A DNA stretch of 64,000 bases from assembly GCA_027490305.1 (NCBI GenBank), contig JAIXYI010000006.1, forward strand, positions 38,633-102,632, written 5' to 3'. This stretch comes from Flavobacteriaceae bacterium. Its GTDB lineage: Bacteria > Bacteroidota > Bacteroidia > Flavobacteriales > Flavobacteriaceae. A program made the translations under genes and the position numbers. Below are positions 9,532 to 19,190 of this stretch, one piece after another. Every line of letters begins with the position of its first letter. Position 1 is the stretch's first letter. A model generated the notes under the pieces. The model was not told the origin of the DNA, did no database searches, and worked only from the letters and a program-made list of their open reading frames with translations.

Positions 9532-9552
9532 AACACTTGTGCCTCATACATT

Positions 9553-9576
9553 ATCCGCTTCGGCGGATTTTTTTAT
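9553..9576 (+). terminator. Terminator of pyrH-frr
   Basis: atccgc (9553-9558) and gcggat (9563-9568) form a stem around a ttcg tetraloop, followed by a T-rich tract. It ends the frr transcript 22 nt after its stop. Confidence 0.88.
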
Positions 9577-9579
9577 ACG

Positions 9580-9587
9580 TATTTTTG
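9580..9587 (+). promoter_or_regulatory. Promoter -7 element of the DUF5686 gene
   Basis: TATTTTTG is an exact TAnnTTTG match, placed directly after the frr terminator and 20 nt before the ATG at 9607. Confidence 0.7.
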
Positions 9588-9606
9588 CCGTATCGCCGCA
9601 TCCAAC

Positions 9607-12099
9607 ATGAAACGACTGCTTTTCTTTCTATTCCTTCCCCTTTTGGTCCAGGCCCAGATTGTGGTGAAGGGAGCAGTAACCGATGCGGCCACCGACGCGC
9701 CGTTGGCCTTCGCGAACGTGTCGGCAAACGGACGCCCGGTTGCGATCACCGATGTCGATGGTCATTTTCGTGTGGATCTCGTGGCACCTGCTGAGTTGGT
9801 CTTTTCGTATCCAGGCTATCGAACGCAGCGGGCCCGACCCGAGAGCGCTAACACCTATTTCAATATCCGTCTGGTGCCGGAAACCGGCGAAACGAGTCGC
9901 GAAGCTGCCAAAAATGCAAACGTCGCGGCCAATTCGGTGGTGCGGTTGGTCATTGAGCGCCGTGACCGAAACGATCCGCAAAAACGATTGGCGAGCTACC
10001 GTTTCAATGCCTACAATAAGCTGGTTGTCACGGCAGAACCCGACTCTATTGACGATCACATCGGCTTGCGAACGGTTTCCCGTCACAGGCAGAAAGAGGT
10101 CGAACCTGATTCGACGGTGTATAAGTTCCGGCAGTTGATGGACAAGCAACACCTTTACCTCATGGAGCGGGCGTCGCGTTTTGAATATGCCGCCGGCCGA
10201 CTCAAGGAAACCGTATTGGGCGCCCGGATGGCCGGGTTCCGACAGCCCGTATATGAAGTGATTGGCTTTACCCAACAATCGTATTCTATCTACGATCCGG
10301 AGTATGACCTGATGGAAACGCGCTACCGGAGTCCGTTAGCCGCGAATGCAGCCCGTTATTACTACTACAAACTCCTTGATACCACCGACATCGGTGGTCG
10401 CCCGGCTTATGTCTTATACTTCCGGTCGAAGAAAGACACGCCCAAACGACCGGTGCTGCGCGGACTGCTGTATATCGATACCGAAACCTATGGCGTCGCA
10501 AAGGCCGTCATGCGCGTAAAAGGCATCGTGAATTTACGGGCCACGCATGATTTTCGTTTTTTGGAGGATAAAGGAATATGGTTCCCGACCGGAAGTGAGT
10601 TCCGCATCGACAAAGGCACCAATGACGAGGCCATCCGGATACTGGGCGAAACGGTTACCTTCGATCCTTCGCCGGAAAGCGAGCGCAATCGGAGGTTACA
10701 GCCTTCGGACTATACCTTCGTGCAGTCGGCTACGTCGTATTACGGGCTCGAATATGACGTGCCGGTCGAAATCCGACGTACCGCTGTTTCGATTGATATA
10801 CGGGATTCCGCCATTGACCGTGACACCGCTTTTTGGGATGCTTTTAGACGGGACACGCTTGATCTCCGCAGCCGCGAAACCTATCACGCCCTAGACCGCC
10901 TTTCGAAGAAACGACAGATTGAGCGGAAGTTCCGCATCGGAAAGAAAATCATCAATGGCTATCTGCCGGTTGGACCGATCGACCTCGATCTTCGGTATTT
11001 ACTCAGCTATAACAATTATGAGGGATTTCGGTTTGGGGTCGGAGGCGTCACGAACGAACGACTGTCGCCCTTTTACCGGATGGATGGTTATATAGCGGAT
11101 GGCACCAAAGACGGACAAATGAAATACAGCCTCGGAGGAGCGGCCCGCGTTGGGAAGTTCTCGGGTTCGTGGATGGGATTGAACTATACCGACGATATCC
11201 GCGAGATTGCCAGCACGTCGTTTGCCATCGACAAACGGGTGTTCAAAATCTACGATCCGCGACCGATCAACATCAGCACGTTTTATAACCATAAGACGTG
11301 GCGGGGTTACATCGAAACGCGTATCATCCCTAAGACCGAGAGTATCTGGCAATTGCAGCACAGTGATGTACGGCCGCTGTTTGGCTACAACTTTGTTACT
11401 AATGGGCAAACCTATAGCCGGTATACCTTAACGACGGCTTCGTTCGCCCTCCAGTGGAATCCGTTTAGCGATTATATGCAAACGCCCACGGGTCGTCTTG
11501 AAATCGAGAAACGCTATCCGCAGTTTACGTTTCAGGTGACGCGGTCGATGAAAGGGTTTTGGGACAGCGATTTTTCGTTTATGAAGTTCGATTTCCGGGC
11601 GGAGTACGAAATTCCGTATCTCGACGGACAGCGTTCTTCGTTTTTGTTGACAGCAGGTTACGCCAATGGCGATGTGCCGCTTACGCATCTCTATAACACC
11701 TCGCCGAACAACCTTACGAAAGACCGGCTTTTGCAACGGATCACCATTGCGGGCAAGAACAGTTTCGAAACCATGTATTTCAATGAGTTCTTCTCAAGTC
11801 GCTACGTCACGTTTCAGGTAAAGCATGGCCTGCGCCGGATTCGCCTCGCCCGCAAGGTCAAGCCGTCGCTCGTCTTTGTATCGCGGATGGCATTCGGCTC
11901 GATGCAACGCCCCTGGGAGCACGTAGGCATCGATTATAAGACACTTGAAAGAGGTTTTTTTGAGTCGGGACTGGAACTCAACAAGATTTACTCGGGATTA
12001 GGACTTACCGCATTTTACCGATACGGCCCCAACCAATTGCCCCGCATGGAAGACAACCTGGCGGTCAAACTCAGCTTTTCGCTCGATCTCGGCTTTTAA
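9607..12099 (+). CDS. DUF5686 outer-membrane protein with carboxypeptidase-regulatory-like domain
   Basis: The 830-residue product begins with a signal peptide ending LVQAQ (about 17). A CarboxypepD_reg-like beta-sandwich follows (about 20-95, with VKGAVTDAATDAPLAFANV at its start), and the rest is the DUF5686 region, rich in amphipathic strands and ending in an aromatic strand (LSFSLDLGF). It resembles TonB-receptor-like outer-membrane proteins of Bacteroidota, but no plug or substrate is recognisable. It is a single gene with its own promoter. Its stop codon overlaps the stop of the convergent SMR gene. Confidence 0.86.
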   Translation: MKRLLFFLFLPLLVQAQIVVKGAVTDAATDAPLAFANVSANGRPVAITDVDGHFRVDLVAPAELVFSYPGYRTQRARPESANTYFNIRLVPETGETSREAAKNANVAANSVVRLVIERRDRNDPQKRLASYRFNAYNKLVVTAEPDSIDDHIGLRTVSRHRQKEVEPDSTVYKFRQLMDKQHLYLMERASRFEYAAGRLKETVLGARMAGFRQPVYEVIGFTQQSYSIYDPEYDLMETRYRSPLAANAARYYYYKLLDTTDIGGRPAYVLYFRSKKDTPKRPVLRGLLYIDTETYGVAKAVMRVKGIVNLRATHDFRFLEDKGIWFPTGSEFRIDKGTNDEAIRILGETVTFDPSPESERNRRLQPSDYTFVQSATSYYGLEYDVPVEIRRTAVSIDIRDSAIDRDTAFWDAFRRDTLDLRSRETYHALDRLSKKRQIERKFRIGKKIINGYLPVGPIDLDLRYLLSYNNYEGFRFGVGGVTNERLSPFYRMDGYIADGTKDGQMKYSLGGAARVGKFSGSWMGLNYTDDIREIASTSFAIDKRVFKIYDPRPINISTFYNHKTWRGYIETRIIPKTESIWQLQHSDVRPLFGYNFVTNGQTYSRYTLTTASFALQWNPFSDYMQTPTGRLEIEKRYPQFTFQVTRSMKGFWDSDFSFMKFDFRAEYEIPYLDGQRSSFLLTAGYANGDVPLTHLYNTSPNNLTKDRLLQRITIAGKNSFETMYFNEFFSSRYVTFQVKHGLRRIRLARKVKPSLVFVSRMAFGSMQRPWEHVGIDYKTLERGFFESGLELNKIYSGLGLTAFYRYGPNQLPRMEDNLAVKLSFSLDLGF

Positions 12100-12425
12100 C
12101 GGGAGGAGACGACTTTGAGGCCGACGACCGAAATCAGTAAGGTCGTGATGAAGAATAGGCGCCAGAAATCAGCCGGTTCTTTGAAGAAAAGGATGCCGAC
12201 TAGCACGGTTCCCACGGCGCCGATGCCCGTCCAGACGGCATACGAGGTGCCAACGGGTAAGGTTTGGGTAGCCTTATAAAGTAGGAACATACTACAGGCG
12301 AGACATACGAGAAAACCCGCCATCCATCCCCACCAGTGCAGGCCGGAGGCTTCTTTGGCTTTGGCCAGACAGGAAGCAAATCCGACTTCGAAGAGTCCGC
12401 CAATGATCAAAAATACCCAACCCAT
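12096..12425 (-). CDS. Small multidrug resistance (SMR) family exporter, SugE/Gdx-like
   Basis: This 109-residue protein has four membrane segments and the conserved membrane glutamate (Glu13 in GGLFEVGFA) that binds substrate and protons in SMR transporters. GTSYAVWTGIGAVGTV in the third segment is typical of the family. The start ATG at 12425 overlaps the stop of the CPA2 gene (TAATG on the minus strand), so the two are co-transcribed. SMR proteins work as antiparallel dimers; Gdx/SugE members export guanidinium while others export quaternary amines, and which applies here cannot be decided from sequence. Confidence 0.88.
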   Translation of the reverse strand: MGWVFLIIGGLFEVGFASCLAKAKEASGLHWWGWMAGFLVCLACSMFLLYKATQTLPVGTSYAVWTGIGAVGTVLVGILFFKEPADFWRLFFITTLLISVVGLKVVSSR

Positions 12426-14692
12426 TACGGGCGGATGATTAGTACAGAAGGAATGTGTCCGAGCCACGGACTTTGCGTATTCACCAGTTTTTTCCAGCTT
12501 TCAAGGCTTACGATCATCATGTCCTGCGACTCAAGGAAGTCGCGTTTCATGGTGCGTCCGCCCATCCGTCCGATATACTCGGGTGCGGTTGCCTCGACTT
12601 CGGCGAGCATACTGCGAAGTACGGGGCTGTCGTCTCCTTCCACACCTTCCGCTACGGTTACAATCGACTTGTTGTTGTCGATCAGGCGTTTGGCATACGT
12701 CACAAGGAAGGCATCGCCATCCCCGAACACCGGCATGAAGATACGGTCGATACGTTCGAGGTTCTTGTCTACCAGGATTCCCACCGGCATCTTACATTTC
12801 GTCAGGATTTGACGCGTACGTTCGTCAAAAGGGGAGTTTTCGAAGAGCCCTTCTTTTCCGGTGAATTTGTCGATTAAGCGATCGGGGTTGATGATGCGTG
12901 TTGTGAGTCCGAGCACTTTCCCCAACAAGGTTCCCTCAAAAATCGAGTGGCCGAGTCCAACCAGCAGCAGGTCGTAGTCGCCTTTATTCGCGATTTCGAC
13001 GATATCCATGTCAATGTCGTTCGATGCCTTGAAGAGTTTCACGATAGGTTGTTCCAGTTCTTCCGCTTCGGCCAGGATGGGTGAGAACGTCTTGTTCTCC
13101 AATTCTTCGAAATCAAACGTATGGATTTCGTTACTCAGCGTCAGGTGCATAGCCGTGACGGTATTGCCGCCCGGTTCGCGGCGCACGAGTCCGGCGGCCA
13201 GACGCAGCAACGCCCGTCCGCGGTCGGTGTTTCCGAAGGAGAAGAGGATGCGGTAGGGACTTTCCTTTTTGATTTCCTCTATGATGACGTCATCGTTGGT
13301 TTTGAAGATCCAATTGATGAGGTTGAGGGCCGGTCCGGTCATGACGGTCGTTAACAAGGCCATGATGACCATCATCGTGAACACCGTTGGGGTAAGGACT
13401 TTCAGGTCAAGCCCGATATTGAGCACCACGAGTTCCATAAGGCCGCGCGTGTTCATCAAGGCGCCAATGGTGAGGCTGTCGCGCCAGTTCTGGCCGGTGA
13501 ACTTGGCGGCTAAAGCGCTTCCCAGAAACTTACCAACGACCGCTACGCAGATGATCCATCCGGTGAGTTCCCAGTGTTTGGGGTCGTCGATGAGGCCGAT
13601 TTGGGTGCGGAGGCCCGTAAATACGAAGAACAATGGCAATAGCAGGATGACCGAAACATCTTCTACCTTTTCGATAAAAATGTTGCGGAACTTGGTATTG
13701 TCGGGCATGATCGCACCGGCCATAAAGGCACCGAACAAGGCGTGAATGCCGATGATTTCGGTGGTATAGGCCGAGATGATGAGGGTCAGTAGGAAAATCG
13801 CGACCACCGGCTTGCTCAAGCTTTGGCGCGAGGTTTTCAAGTCGCCGATCCGCTTCAGGAACGGACGCACGAGGTAGAGCATGATCAGCACATAGAGCAC
13901 CGCCATGCCAATCACGTAGAGTGAACTGCCGAACGAACCCGCCTTTACGATCGCGATGACAGCCGCCAGGATGCACCACGCGGTGATATCGTCGGCCGCG
14001 GCGCAGGTAATGACGATGGCGCCGAGTTTGGTTTTATGGATGCCGCGTTCCTGCACGATACGGGCCAACACCGGAAAGGCGGTGATGCTCATAGCGATAC
14101 CCAGGAAGAGCGCAAACGACAGGAACCGAACGGTGCCCGGCGCGTATTCGCTGTAGATGAAATAAGCGAGACCCAACCCAAGTGCAAAAGGGAACACGAT
14201 ACTCGCGTGACTGATGACAACGGCGTCTTTCGCTTTATTTTGAAGGGCTTTCAGGTCGAGTTCCATGCCTACAACGAACATGAAGAGAATGAGTCCGATT
14301 TGGCTTAAAAACTGTAGGTTCCCGAGGGATTCTTTTGGGAAAAGCAAAGAGGAATACTCAGGTAGATAATGCCCAACGAGCGAGGGTCCGAGTATAATTC
14401 CCGCGAGGATTTCCCCGACCACGGACGGTTGCCCGATCTTGCGGCAGATCCAACCGAAAAAGCGCGCCACCAGAATAATCGTGATGATTTGCGCGAGCAA
14501 CAAGGCCAGCGGATGGTGGAGGTTGTCGCTGATACTCGCCAGGAAGTCGTCCCAGCGATCGTGGTACGACCCGGCGTGTTTGAACTGACGACCGCTCTCG
14601 AGCACCAGCCCTTTCGAGGTAATCCAATACATCAGGGCGCCTGCACCACCGATGGTTACAATGTAAAAAAGGGAGTTCTTCAGGTTCTTCAT
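12425..14692 (-). CDS. CPA2-type cation:proton antiporter with C-terminal cytoplasmic domain
   Basis: This 755-residue protein has about 12 membrane segments (residues 90-480) of the Kef/NapA-type Na+/H+ exchanger family, with the conserved AADDITAW motif that supplies the ion-binding aspartates. One further N-terminal hydrophobic segment is at 11-28. The last 270 or so residues are soluble and resemble a universal-stress-protein-like region (LLVGLGHSIFEGTLLG). I set the start at 14692 (MKNLKNSLFY). It is the first gene of an operon with the SMR exporter and diverges from the RND gene. Confidence 0.87.
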   Translation of the reverse strand: MKNLKNSLFYIVTIGGAGALMYWITSKGLVLESGRQFKHAGSYHDRWDDFLASISDNLHHPLALLLAQIITIILVARFFGWICRKIGQPSVVGEILAGIILGPSLVGHYLPEYSSLLFPKESLGNLQFLSQIGLILFMFVVGMELDLKALQNKAKDAVVISHASIVFPFALGLGLAYFIYSEYAPGTVRFLSFALFLGIAMSITAFPVLARIVQERGIHKTKLGAIVITCAAADDITAWCILAAVIAIVKAGSFGSSLYVIGMAVLYVLIMLYLVRPFLKRIGDLKTSRQSLSKPVVAIFLLTLIISAYTTEIIGIHALFGAFMAGAIMPDNTKFRNIFIEKVEDVSVILLLPLFFVFTGLRTQIGLIDDPKHWELTGWIICVAVVGKFLGSALAAKFTGQNWRDSLTIGALMNTRGLMELVVLNIGLDLKVLTPTVFTMMVIMALLTTVMTGPALNLINWIFKTNDDVIIEEIKKESPYRILFSFGNTDRGRALLRLAAGLVRREPGGNTVTAMHLTLSNEIHTFDFEELENKTFSPILAEAEELEQPIVKLFKASNDIDMDIVEIANKGDYDLLLVGLGHSIFEGTLLGKVLGLTTRIINPDRLIDKFTGKEGLFENSPFDERTRQILTKCKMPVGILVDKNLERIDRIFMPVFGDGDAFLVTYAKRLIDNNKSIVTVAEGVEGDDSPVLRSMLAEVEATAPEYIGRMGGRTMKRDFLESQDMMIVSLESWKKLVNTQSPWLGHIPSVLIIRP

Positions 14693-14809
14693 GCCGGAAA
14701 GATGTCGGAAGCCAAAGATAGGAAAATGACTTTCGAAAACCACGTCGTTGTCGAATGGTTACAAAATCTTAAATAAACAGCGTTTAGGGGCATTTTTACA
14801 GGGCGAGGG

Positions 14810-14841
14810 TTGGGATTTCCGGCGGTGGAAACGTACCTTTG
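14810..14841 (+). promoter_or_regulatory. Promoter of the RND/MMPL exporter
   Basis: TTG at 14810-14812 and TACCTTTG at 14834-14841 are separated by 21 nt and match the full Bacteroidota consensus TTG-(17-23)-TAnnTTTG. This places the true start at 14858, not further upstream. Confidence 0.8.
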
Positions 14842-14857
14842 CGCGGCATTTCCGCAA

Positions 14858-17230
14858 ATGAAACGAAAAAAGAAAGCGCGTCCGATTGGAGCCTGGGAGA
14901 AAGCCGCCCGGATCATCCTGACCAACAGGGTGGCCCTTCTTGTGGGTATTGGTGTGCTGACACTCTTCCTGGGATGGAATTGCCGTGACCTCGGCATGAC
15001 CTACACCGAGGCCAACCTGCTCCCTAAGAAACACCCGGCGAACGTAGCGTATGAGAAGTTCCTTTCGCAATTTGGCGAAGAGGGCAACTTAATCGTGCTG
15101 GGGGTAAAAGACAAACGCTTCTTCACTCCGAAGGCGTATGCGTCATGGAATACCCTGATGACGGGACTTAAAAGCCAAAAAGAGGTGGAGTTGGTCATTT
15201 CGTTGAACGACCTCAAAAAACTCGAGAAAGATACGGTAGCCCAGCAGTTTCGAATGGTGCCCTTGCTGGATCAGGCGAAGACGAAAGATGAAGCCTATCT
15301 GCGTCATATCCGCCGGGAATTGTTCGACCGCCTGCCGTTTTACGAAGGACTCCTCTACAACAAACAGACCGGGACGATCCGTTCGGTAGTGTACCTCGAC
15401 AAGAAGATGGTGAACACCGCGGCCCGTAAAGATTTCATACTCGATAAGTTGGTGCCCGCCGTCGAGCGTTTTGAGGCCGAGACCGGTATTGACCTGAAGG
15501 TATCCGGTATGCCGTATATCCGCACCATCAATGCCGATAACATGAAGGGCGAGATCGGGTTGTTTATCGGTGCGGCCTTGCTGACCGTATCGGTGATCTT
15601 CTTCTTTTTCTTCCGTTCGTTCCGGGCGACGCTGATTTCCATCTGCATCCTATTGCTCGGCGTTTTGTGGTCGTTTGGCACACTCGGATTGTTCAATTAT
15701 AAAATTACGATCCTCACCGCCGTCGTGCCGCCACTCATCATCGTGATTGGTATCTGCAATTGTATTTTTCTGATAAATAAGTACCAGCAGGAAATTCAGA
15801 AACACAAGAACCAAGCAAAAGCCCTGCAACGGGTGATTTCGGAGATTGGGATGTCGACGATGATGACAAACCTGACAACCGCAGCGGGTTTTGCCACCTT
15901 TATGATTACGGGCAACGACCTGTTGTTTGAGTTCGGTTTGGTGACGTCGCTGAATGTCATTACGGTGTATTTGTTGACGCTGATGGTGGTGCCGATTGCC
16001 TACAGTTTTATGCCGATGCCGAAGGAGAAGCACCTGTATCACCTTTCCAAGAACTACATTTCGTCGTTGTTGGACCGGGTGGAATTCAACGTGCTCAACC
16101 GACGGGGCCGGATCTATGCCACGTATTTCGTGCTGCTTGCCGTCAGTATTTATGGCGTTTTGCAAATGCGGGTGTCGGGCAGTTTATTGAGTGAGATGCC
16201 GAAGAATGCCTCGTTCTTTGATGATATTGTCTTTTTTGAGAAGGAATTCAAAGGCGTGATGCCGCTTGAAATTACGATACATACCGACAAAGGCCGGGTG
16301 GTGACGCCGGGTACGATCCGCCGGATGGAGGAATTGCAACAGACGATAGCGGAAACGCCTGAACTGTCGCAGCCGGTGTCGGTCGTAAACTTCGCAAAAT
16401 ACCTGAACCAGGCGTTCTATAACGGCAATCCGGCGTATTACCAGGTGCCGAGTTCACAAGAGCAGGTGTTCGTATTGTCGTATGCCAAGTCGATGCTGAA
16501 AGGCAATGGCAAAGGCGATAACCTGATGAAGAGTTACGTGAGCGCAGACGGGCACACGGCACGTATCACCACTTTCATGAAAGACATCGGCACCGACCAA
16601 ATGGTGAAAGTCGAAGCCCGCTTACAGAAGAAAATAGACGAATTGTTCCCGAAAGGAAAATACGATGTGGCGATTACCGGAAAGGCCTTGGTTTTTGAAA
16701 AAGGTACAGCCTATCTGGTCGATAACCTGATCGAGTCGATCATTTTTGCTATTGTGATGATTGCAGGATTGATGGCCTACCTCTTCCGTTCGGCCCGGAT
16801 GGTGGCGGCTTCGGTGATCACGAATATCCTGCCGTTGTGCATTACGTCGGGCCTGATGGGTTACTTCGGCATTCCGTTGAAGCCGTCGACGATTTTGGTT
16901 TTCAGTATTGCCTTTGGCATTTCAGTAGATAACGCCATCCAGTTCATGGCGAAATACCGACACGACCTGGTGGAAACCCGGGGCGATATCTTCCAGTCGG
17001 TGTTGAACGCGATTCGCGAAACAGGTATCAGTACGTTCTATACGTCGGTGGTGTTGATCCTGGGTTTTGCGACGTTTACGCTTTCAAGTTTCTCGGGGAC
17101 GATTGCGCTGGGCGGACTCATTTCGGTCACGCTACTTTTTGCGATGTTCGCCAACCTGCTGGTGCTGCCGGCTTTAGTGCTGACGTTTGAACGGAAGCGG
17201 ATTACGTGGAAGAAGTCGCAGTCGCAGTAG
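14858..17230 (+). CDS. RND superfamily (MMPL-type) exporter
   Basis: This 790-residue protein shows the duplicated RND plan: one N-terminal TM (about 23-43), a periplasmic domain, five TMs (about 215-390), another TM near 420, a second periplasmic domain, and five TMs (about 620-780). NPxx- and GISVDNAIQF-type segments (membrane part of the second half) are as in the MMPL/HpnN group of hydrophobe exporters. Such proteins move lipids or hydrophobic compounds using the proton gradient. The substrate is unknown. The C-terminal residues KKSQSQ and the stop codon fall inside a dispersed repeat (17224-17250). Confidence 0.88.
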   Translation: MKRKKKARPIGAWEKAARIILTNRVALLVGIGVLTLFLGWNCRDLGMTYTEANLLPKKHPANVAYEKFLSQFGEEGNLIVLGVKDKRFFTPKAYASWNTLMTGLKSQKEVELVISLNDLKKLEKDTVAQQFRMVPLLDQAKTKDEAYLRHIRRELFDRLPFYEGLLYNKQTGTIRSVVYLDKKMVNTAARKDFILDKLVPAVERFEAETGIDLKVSGMPYIRTINADNMKGEIGLFIGAALLTVSVIFFFFFRSFRATLISICILLLGVLWSFGTLGLFNYKITILTAVVPPLIIVIGICNCIFLINKYQQEIQKHKNQAKALQRVISEIGMSTMMTNLTTAAGFATFMITGNDLLFEFGLVTSLNVITVYLLTLMVVPIAYSFMPMPKEKHLYHLSKNYISSLLDRVEFNVLNRRGRIYATYFVLLAVSIYGVLQMRVSGSLLSEMPKNASFFDDIVFFEKEFKGVMPLEITIHTDKGRVVTPGTIRRMEELQQTIAETPELSQPVSVVNFAKYLNQAFYNGNPAYYQVPSSQEQVFVLSYAKSMLKGNGKGDNLMKSYVSADGHTARITTFMKDIGTDQMVKVEARLQKKIDELFPKGKYDVAITGKALVFEKGTAYLVDNLIESIIFAIVMIAGLMAYLFRSARMVAASVITNILPLCITSGLMGYFGIPLKPSTILVFSIAFGISVDNAIQFMAKYRHDLVETRGDIFQSVLNAIRETGISTFYTSVVLILGFATFTLSSFSGTIALGGLISVTLLFAMFANLLVLPALVLTFERKRITWKKSQSQ

Positions 17231-17389
17231 GCAGTGGGCGCCGGAACGCCATGAGAACAGTAGGCCGTAGTCAGTAGTTAGTGGGCAGTATCAGTACGCA
17301 GTAATCAGGAAAGCAGCGGTTACTGGGCCGTCACAGGCGCGGTGGATGACGTGAGAAACGGCCGACTGCTACTGCTTACTGCCAACTTT
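17224..17389. repeat. Dispersed repeat island upstream of asnS
   Basis: Degenerate cagtaggcagtggg-type sequence runs from 17224 to about 17310. An inverted counterpart (gactgctactgcttactgcc) is at 17364-17384. Bases 17224-17250 recur at 39614-39640 with one mismatch. The island ends just before the asnS promoter. Confidence 0.75.
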
Positions 17390-17392
17390 TCC

Positions 17393-17400
17393 TATCTTTG
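17393..17400 (+). promoter_or_regulatory. Promoter -7 element of asnS
   Basis: TATCTTTG matches TAnnTTTG exactly and lies 20 nt before the ATG at 17421. Confidence 0.75.
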
Positions 17401-17420
17401 CACCTCAATTTTTCGACGAC

Positions 17421-18854
17421 ATGAAACACACCAAAGTGAAAGACCTGCTGGCCAGCGAAAAGGCGATGCAGGATGTGAATGTGAAAGGATGGGTGCGGAC
17501 ATTCCGCAACAGTCAGTTTTTGGCATTGAACGACGGTTCGACGCTGCACAATATTCAGTGTGTGATCGATTTTGAGAATACGCCGGAGGAAACGCTGAAA
17601 CGCATTACGACGGGCGCTGCGGTGTCGGTGACGGGTGACCTGACCGAGAGCCGTGGGGCGGGGCAGAAGTATGAGATCCAGGCGCGTAATATTGAGATTT
17701 TGGGTGATTCGGATGCGGAAAAGTATCCGATCCAGCCGAAGAAGCACTCGTTGGAGTTCCTTCGTGCGAATGCCCACCTGCGCGTGCGTACCAATGCCTT
17801 TGGCGCGATCATGCGGGTGCGTTCGGTATTGGCGTATGCCGTTCACAAGTACTTCCAGGACCGTGGGTTCGTATATGTGAACACGCCGATCATTACGGGT
17901 GCCGACGCGGAAGGGGCGGGCGAAATGTTTCAGGTGACGGCCTTGCCGCTTGACAATCCACCGCGTAATGAGGAGGGCCACATTGACTACAAACAGGATT
18001 TCTTTGGAAAGCACACCAACCTGACCGTTTCGGGTCAATTGGAAGGCGAGACGTTTGCCATGGCGTTGGGCCAGATTTATACGTTTGGGCCGACGTTCCG
18101 GGCGGAGAATTCAAACACGTCGCGTCACCTCGCGGAATTCTGGATGATCGAGCCGGAAGTAGCGTTCAACGACCTTGACGACAACATGGATTTGGCGGAG
18201 GATTTCATTAAATATGTCATCAAATATACGGTTGACCATTGTGCCGACGACCTGAAATTCCTCGAGGGCCGTTTGCTGGAAGAGGAAAAACAAAAACCGC
18301 AGGCGGAGCGCAGTGAAATGGCGCTGTTAGAGAAGCTGGCGTTCGTTTTGGATAATGGCTTCAAACGGGTTTCGTATACTGAAGCGATTGATATCCTGAA
18401 GGATTCGACGCCGAATAAGAAAAAGAAATTCCAGTACCTGATCGAAGAATGGGGCGCTGACCTGCAAAGTGAGCACGAGCGGTTCCTGGTGGAGAAGCAT
18501 TTCAAGTGTCCGGTTATCTTATATGATTACCCGGCCAACATCAAAGCCTTTTACATGCGCCTGAACGAAGACCAAAAAACGGTTCGCGCGATGGACATCC
18601 TGTTCCCAGGCATCGGCGAAATCGTGGGTGGCTCGCAGCGGGAGGAGCGGTATGACGTATTGGTAGAGAAGATGAAAGTGCTGGGGATTGACGAAGAAGA
18701 GCTTTGGTGGTACCTTGACACCCGGAAATTCGGATCGGCGGTGCACGCGGGCTTTGGCCTTGGGTTTGAACGGTTGGTGTTGTTCGTGACGGGTATGACG
18801 AATATCCGGGACGTCATTCCGTTTCCGAGAACGCCGCAGAACGCGGAATTCTAA
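17421..18854 (+). CDS. asnS: Asparaginyl-tRNA synthetase
   Basis: This 477-residue class IIb synthetase charges tRNA-Asn. The N-terminal OB-fold anticodon-binding domain (about 15-105) begins with [12 protein letters not shown]. The catalytic domain carries motif 2 ([21 protein letters not shown]) and motif 3 ([10 protein letters not shown] near 455-464). It ends with the usual FPRTPxxxEF. It is a single gene with its own promoter and terminator. It is distinguished from AspRS by length and by the AsnRS-type motif 2 and C-terminus. Confidence 0.96.
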   Translation: MKHTKVKDLLASEKAMQDVNVKGWVRTFRNSQFLALNDGSTLHNIQCVIDFENTPEETLKRITTGAAVSVTGDLTESRGAGQKYEIQARNIEILGDSDAEKYPIQPKKHSLEFLRANAHLRVRTNAFGAIMRVRSVLAYAVHKYFQDRGFVYVNTPIITGADAEGAGEMFQVTALPLDNPPRNEEGHIDYKQDFFGKHTNLTVSGQLEGETFAMALGQIYTFGPTFRAENSNTSRHLAEFWMIEPEVAFNDLDDNMDLAEDFIKYVIKYTVDHCADDLKFLEGRLLEEEKQKPQAERSEMALLEKLAFVLDNGFKRVSYTEAIDILKDSTPNKKKKFQYLIEEWGADLQSEHERFLVEKHFKCPVILYDYPANIKAFYMRLNEDQKTVRAMDILFPGIGEIVGGSQREERYDVLVEKMKVLGIDEEELWWYLDTRKFGSAVHAGFGLGFERLVLFVTGMTNIRDVIPFPRTPQNAEF

Positions 18855-18868
18855 ATTATAGAGAATAT

Positions 18869-18899
18869 AAGGCGCGGGGTTTTCTTCGCGCTTTTTTTT
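18869..18899 (+). terminator. Terminator of asnS
   Basis: A stem of about 8 bp (aaggcgcg at 18869-18876 with cgcgcttt from 18887, one G-U pair) with a 10-nt loop is followed by eight T. Confidence 0.85.
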
Positions 18900-18903
18900 G
18901 GAG

Positions 18904-18976
18904 GCCGCAAAGCCGCAAAGCCGCAAAGCCACGAAGGCGCAAAGCCGCGAAGGCACGAAGACACGAAGGCGCGAAG
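18904..18976. repeat. Tandem octamer array, nine units
   Basis: Nine consecutive 8-nt units from 18904 fit gccgcaaa or its variants (gccacgaa, ggcgcaaa, ggcacgaa, gacacgaa, ggcgcgaa). The first three are identical, and the units diverge toward the right. Inverted degenerate copies follow at about 19024-19123. Confidence 0.85.
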
Positions 18977-19190
18977 TTTTGGGACGTCATCGCATCGTGA
19001 TGGTTATAGAACACTTTTCTATTGTGCCTTAGCGTCTTCGTGGCCCCTTAAACCAATGATTATCTATCGCATCTTCGCGGCCCTCAAATTGATAGTCACG
19101 CATCGTGTATTCGCGGCGCCATGAAAATGTACGGGAAAACCGTATCCAACAAAGCCGCACTTCGGGGTAATTTGGCCTAAAAAACAAATC
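18977..19190. other. Non-coding stretch with inverted octamer remnants before the GxxExxY gene
   Basis: Read on the minus strand, segments near 19024-19045, 19066-19085 and 19100-19123 contain gccacgaa, gccgcgaa and similar octamers, the reverse of the array at 18904. I see no promoter with an exact -7 element and no ORF here. Confidence 0.5.

Noticed and set aside
18904..18976. CRISPR array
   Set aside because: Octamers are contiguous and drift in sequence; there are no unique spacers.
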